Assembly: GCA_000507305.1 (NCBI GenBank)
Contig: DF239089.1
Location: 62,001 to 126,000 of the forward strand
Length of the DNA stretch: 64,000 bases
Reading direction: 5' to 3'
Source of the DNA: Breviolum minutum Mf 1.05b.01
Taxonomy: Eukaryota; Sar; Dinophyceae; Suessiales; Symbiodiniaceae
A program made the translations under genes and the position numbers. The notes below the pieces were generated by a model. That model had not been told where the DNA came from. It did no database searches and saw only the letters and a list, made by a program, of their open reading frames with translations. This document shows, piece by piece, positions 61,745-64,000 of the stretch (position 1 is the stretch's first letter; the number at the start of each line of letters is the position of its first letter).

Positions 61745-61860
61745 TACACCCCCGAAATTTAACATTGTCGCCCCTGAAAAATGATGGTTTGGAAGATGAG
61801 TTTCCTTTTGGGAGCAAGCCTATCTTTAGGGGCGAACTGTTAAATTTCAGGGGTGTATAT
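61745..61860. repeat. Palindromic element family C, copy
   Basis: ACACCCCCGAAATTTAACAT ... AACTGTTAAATTTCAGGGGTGT. Confidence 0.85.
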
Positions 61861-62040
61861 ACGTATGATCTTTATCCGCAATGTTCGTGTTGTTGTTGCC
61901 CCTAGTGCCTTCCATAACTCCTAAGATTTGTTGGGCACCAGCAGAGCAAAATACCTAGCGGTTTTCCGAAAAGTAGTGGGTGGTGTTCCCTAACCCATTC
62001 AAAACATATGCATAAAAAAAATGGATGACTTCTCTAGGGA

Positions 62041-62147
62041 AGTACCCTCCAGTAAAGTAACATAGCAATGGAAAATCCACCATTTGAAGATGTATTCCCT
62101 ATTGGAAAAGGTGGATTTCCATTGCCATGTTAGTTTACTGGAGGGTA
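62041..62147. repeat. Palindromic element family D, best-formed copy
   Basis: TACCCTCCAGTAAAGTAACA ... CATGTTAGTTTACTGGAGGGTA, arms over 35 bp. Confidence 0.9.
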
Positions 62148-62339
62148 AGGTAAAAATGCCAAGAAAAATCAACAATCACCACCACCTCGACTACGTGACT
62201 TTGTACATTCTTGAGTCCATGCTAAATCCCCCAGGCGCTGAAGAAAGAAAACACAATATCTCACTATCACCATCACTTCTCAAAACGTCCGCGTCCTAAT
62301 TCCTGAGGCGCCTTCGATTTTTCAGACAATAGTCTACCC

Positions 62340-62430
62340 ACCAGGTGATTCAAAGTGACCATTTCATCCCCTAGTTGGAGTTCACTTAACCATTGAAAAG
62401 GATCACTTAACCATCCCAAAAAGGTCACAA
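62340..62430. repeat. Palindromic element family E, copy
   Basis: ACCAGGTGATTCAAAGTGAC ... ACCATCCCAAAAAGGTCACAAAG. Confidence 0.7.
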
Positions 62431-62640
62431 AGACTTGCGAGGCAGCTAAAACAACATTTCATCCCATCTGTTTGTATCTGGATCACCTCCCACAAATGCG
62501 AGGTGATCCAAAGGTTTAGGCTGGGATTTCCCGTCTCAAATTGTAATGCCAGCATCCTGGCAGTGGGGTAGGTCCAATCTATAGATATTTCCTAGGCAAA
62601 CCCCAGAAACACGAAGGAGATTTGAAAGATGTCTGTTCAT

Positions 62641-62755
62641 ACGGTTGATGGAAGAAAGAAATCCTGCACCAGCCCGGGATGTACAAAACAAACACTGAAG
62701 AATGGGATAAACTACCAACCTCGACTGGTTAGCCGGATTTCTTCCATCAACTGTA
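62641..62755. repeat. Palindromic element family L, copy
   Basis: ACGGTTGATGGAAGAAAGAA ... GGATTTCTTCCATCAACTGT. Confidence 0.85.
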
Positions 62756-62785
62756 TATATCAATATGTATATACATACATATATA

Positions 62786-62896
62786 TTGGGTATGGCCCCC
62801 TCCAAGCAACAGTGACAAATAAAGGTTTATAGAGATTCCCTACTAAAAATGGAATAATCCTGGTGGTCACTGTTACTGGGAAGGGGCCATACCCAA
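62786..62896. repeat. Palindromic element family G, copy 2
   Basis: Outer arms TTGGGTATGGCCCC and GGGGCCATACCCAA around the core AACAGTGACAAATAAAGG. Flanked by TA repeats. Confidence 0.9.
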
Positions 62897-62898
62897 CA

Positions 62899-62918
62899 TA
62901 TATATATATATATATATA
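62899..62918. repeat. TA microsatellite between two palindromes
   Basis: (TA)10 linking the G and F copies. Confidence 0.95.
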
Positions 62919-63009
62919 CCTAGAACCCAACTGACCTCTATTTTTGAAGGTCAACCCAACAAAACAAGGCCTTTTCCAATCAAAACAAGGGTCATTTGGG
63001 TTCTAGGTA
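62917..63009. repeat. Palindromic element family F, copy 2
   Basis: 93 bp, TACCTAGAACCCAACTGACC ... GGTCATTTGGGTTCTAGGTA. Confidence 0.9.
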
Positions 63010-63320
63010 TATATAATATATAAATATCATCCTAAATCTTTGGCCACTGGCATCCTGCGGCTGCCGTTTTTTGAGCCGGCCAAAATCCAAGGAACTCCTT
63101 GAGTTCTTACAGCATTCGCAGCAGCTTCCGCCTCGTTAAAGACCTCGTCGTTTAACGAAGCGATGTTTCAGTGCAACGTATATGGTGGGAAGCTCCTATT
63201 AAGTTCCGTTTTTTTTGTCAAAGATGTTTCTCCCTTGATGTCAAAACAACACAAATTATGTACTGTACAATTGTTTACTTATGATATAGAATTGATATAG
63301 ATATTCACAAGAGAAATATA
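63010..63320. other. Stretch without a supported gene
   Basis: Short GC-rich patch near 63050-63160. No frame preferred. Confidence 0.35.
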
Positions 63321-63323
63321 TAT

Positions 63324-63555
63324 ATGATGAACCCCAGTATGTATACCGCAAAGATCCTGTTTGACATCCTTGGCTTTCATTCTCACCAAGTCTTGCCAAT
63401 ACTTCCAAACCATGTTAAGCCGTCTGTTGTAAGGAAAAAAAAAGTTTGCCCGGTGCTAATAACGAAGGAAGCCCCCAACAAAAAAAAACACAAAATCCAC
63501 ACAACAAATCCAGGACCCCAAAATCCACAAAAAAAAACAGATGTTGGAATTAATA
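63324..63555 (+). CDS. Weak ORF, basic and Asn/Pro-rich
   Basis: ATG at 63324 begins MMNPSMYTAKILFDILGFHS, later VVRKKKVCPVLITKEAPNKK and NPGPQNPQKKTDVGI, before a family C element. 49 of 85 codons are R-first, but A-runs inflate this. Confidence 0.28.
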
Positions 63556-63640
63556 CACCCCTGAAAATTAACATGGAAAGTGATGGAACGGGAAAAATCA
63601 CCGTGTAAACCTTCCATTTTAGGGGTGCAACTGCAAAATG
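63556..63640. repeat. Palindromic element family C, short copy
   Basis: ACACCCCTGAAAATTAACAT ... TTCCATTTTAGGGGTGCAA. Confidence 0.65.
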
Positions 63641-63653
63641 TATTTTCTTTTCG

Positions 63654-63852
63654 GGCCGGAAACCTCCCAGAAAAACTACCGCCGATGAATGCCATGATCG
63701 GAGAAACCCCACCTCTTCGAGGGACAGTCCAGCGCTTGCTGCCGCACCAGCAATCTTGCATACCAGCAGGGAACCTGCCGGGGTTCCAGGGAACCTGCTG
63801 GGTTCGTATCATTTTTTCCACTTTTACAGGGGATAATATAGGAGAATATTAG
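63654..63852 (+). CDS. Candidate exon, GC-rich
   Basis: The plus frame reads AGNLPEKLPPMNAMIGETPP, LRGTVQRLLPHQQSCIPAGN, ending at 63852. 23 of 48 codons are R-first and 13 start with G. A direct repeat GGGAACCTGC (twice, near 63765 and 63789) lies inside. Function unknown. Confidence 0.33.
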
Positions 63853-64000
63853 TTCCTATAGGCAGGACCCACTATAATGATTGCTTTCATCATAACTTAT
63901 CACTTCAAGACAAAGAATCTAATACCTCAAGATCCCTTCTTGATGACCCTGCAATTGGAACTTGTAAGGGCTCCAAGTCTATACTCAATACAATCTTGAC

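Noticed and set aside
1-64000. Prokaryotic features: operons, CRISPR arrays, insertion sequences, ribosome-binding sites, terminators
   Set aside because: Palindromes here are repeated families with non-uniform spacing and no downstream gene ends. No direct-repeat-spacer pattern or long gene strings exist.

Overview
This window looks like nuclear DNA of a eukaryote, most likely a unicellular alga or other protist with a repeat-rich, intron-rich genome. I cannot place it further. There is no operon structure, no ribosome-binding sites, no rRNA or tRNA, and no long gene. Base composition is moderate and AT-leaning. Microsatellites are frequent (GATA, GTT/CAA, CAT, TA, AC). There is a 347-base assembly gap (31821-32167) and two isolated N bases (4816, 60844). 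A dinoflagellate-like origin is a guess from the overall texture, not something the sequence proves.

ORF length is not evidence here. At this composition, ORFs of 100-190 codons are expected by chance over 64 kb in six frames. I judged coding potential instead by (1) hand counts of codons starting with a purine (R-first) or G, (2) natural amino-acid make-up, (3) canonical splice sites at the ends, and (4) which strand scores better. On that basis the window holds about 55 short exon-like segments on both strands. Most are terminal or internal exons of 25-100 codons. No complete gene model can be drawn by eye, and only two segments carry a recognisable motif: a protein-kinase N-lobe exon (minus strand, 2037-2201) and a basic-then-acidic tail with a PP1-docking-like KSVHF (minus strand, 51525-51668). 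Two short GT-AG introns of 64-66 nt are visible (4026-4091 plus, 50734-50797 minus).

The dominant structure is a dense population of short non-coding palindromic elements (about 60-190 bp, MITE-like), in at least 13 families that I call A to M. Family A (about 100 bp, arms GGTGGTTTCAA/TTGAAACCACC) has about 19 copies. Its ends read as GT...AG on either strand, and several copies abut exon-like frames exactly, so it may act as an introner-like, intron-generating element. Families B, C and D share an internal layout and differ in their arms. Family F has 20-bp perfect arms, and family K has a palindrome inside a palindrome. Family G keeps one core inside two different outer arms. One copy of A is inserted inside a copy of B (34331-34541).

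Layout: 1-8 kb has exon-like segments on both strands, including the kinase-like gene, plus families B, C and F. 8-26 kb alternates exon-like segments and elements A-L. 26-33 kb has segments with homopolymeric N or Q tracts and the gap. 33-42 kb is element-rich. 42.8-44.6 kb is the clearest cluster of same-strand exons (minus). 45-52 kb has many short exon-like segments. 53-64 kb is mostly elements, with exon-like islands at 57, 58-59, 60 and 63.5 kb.
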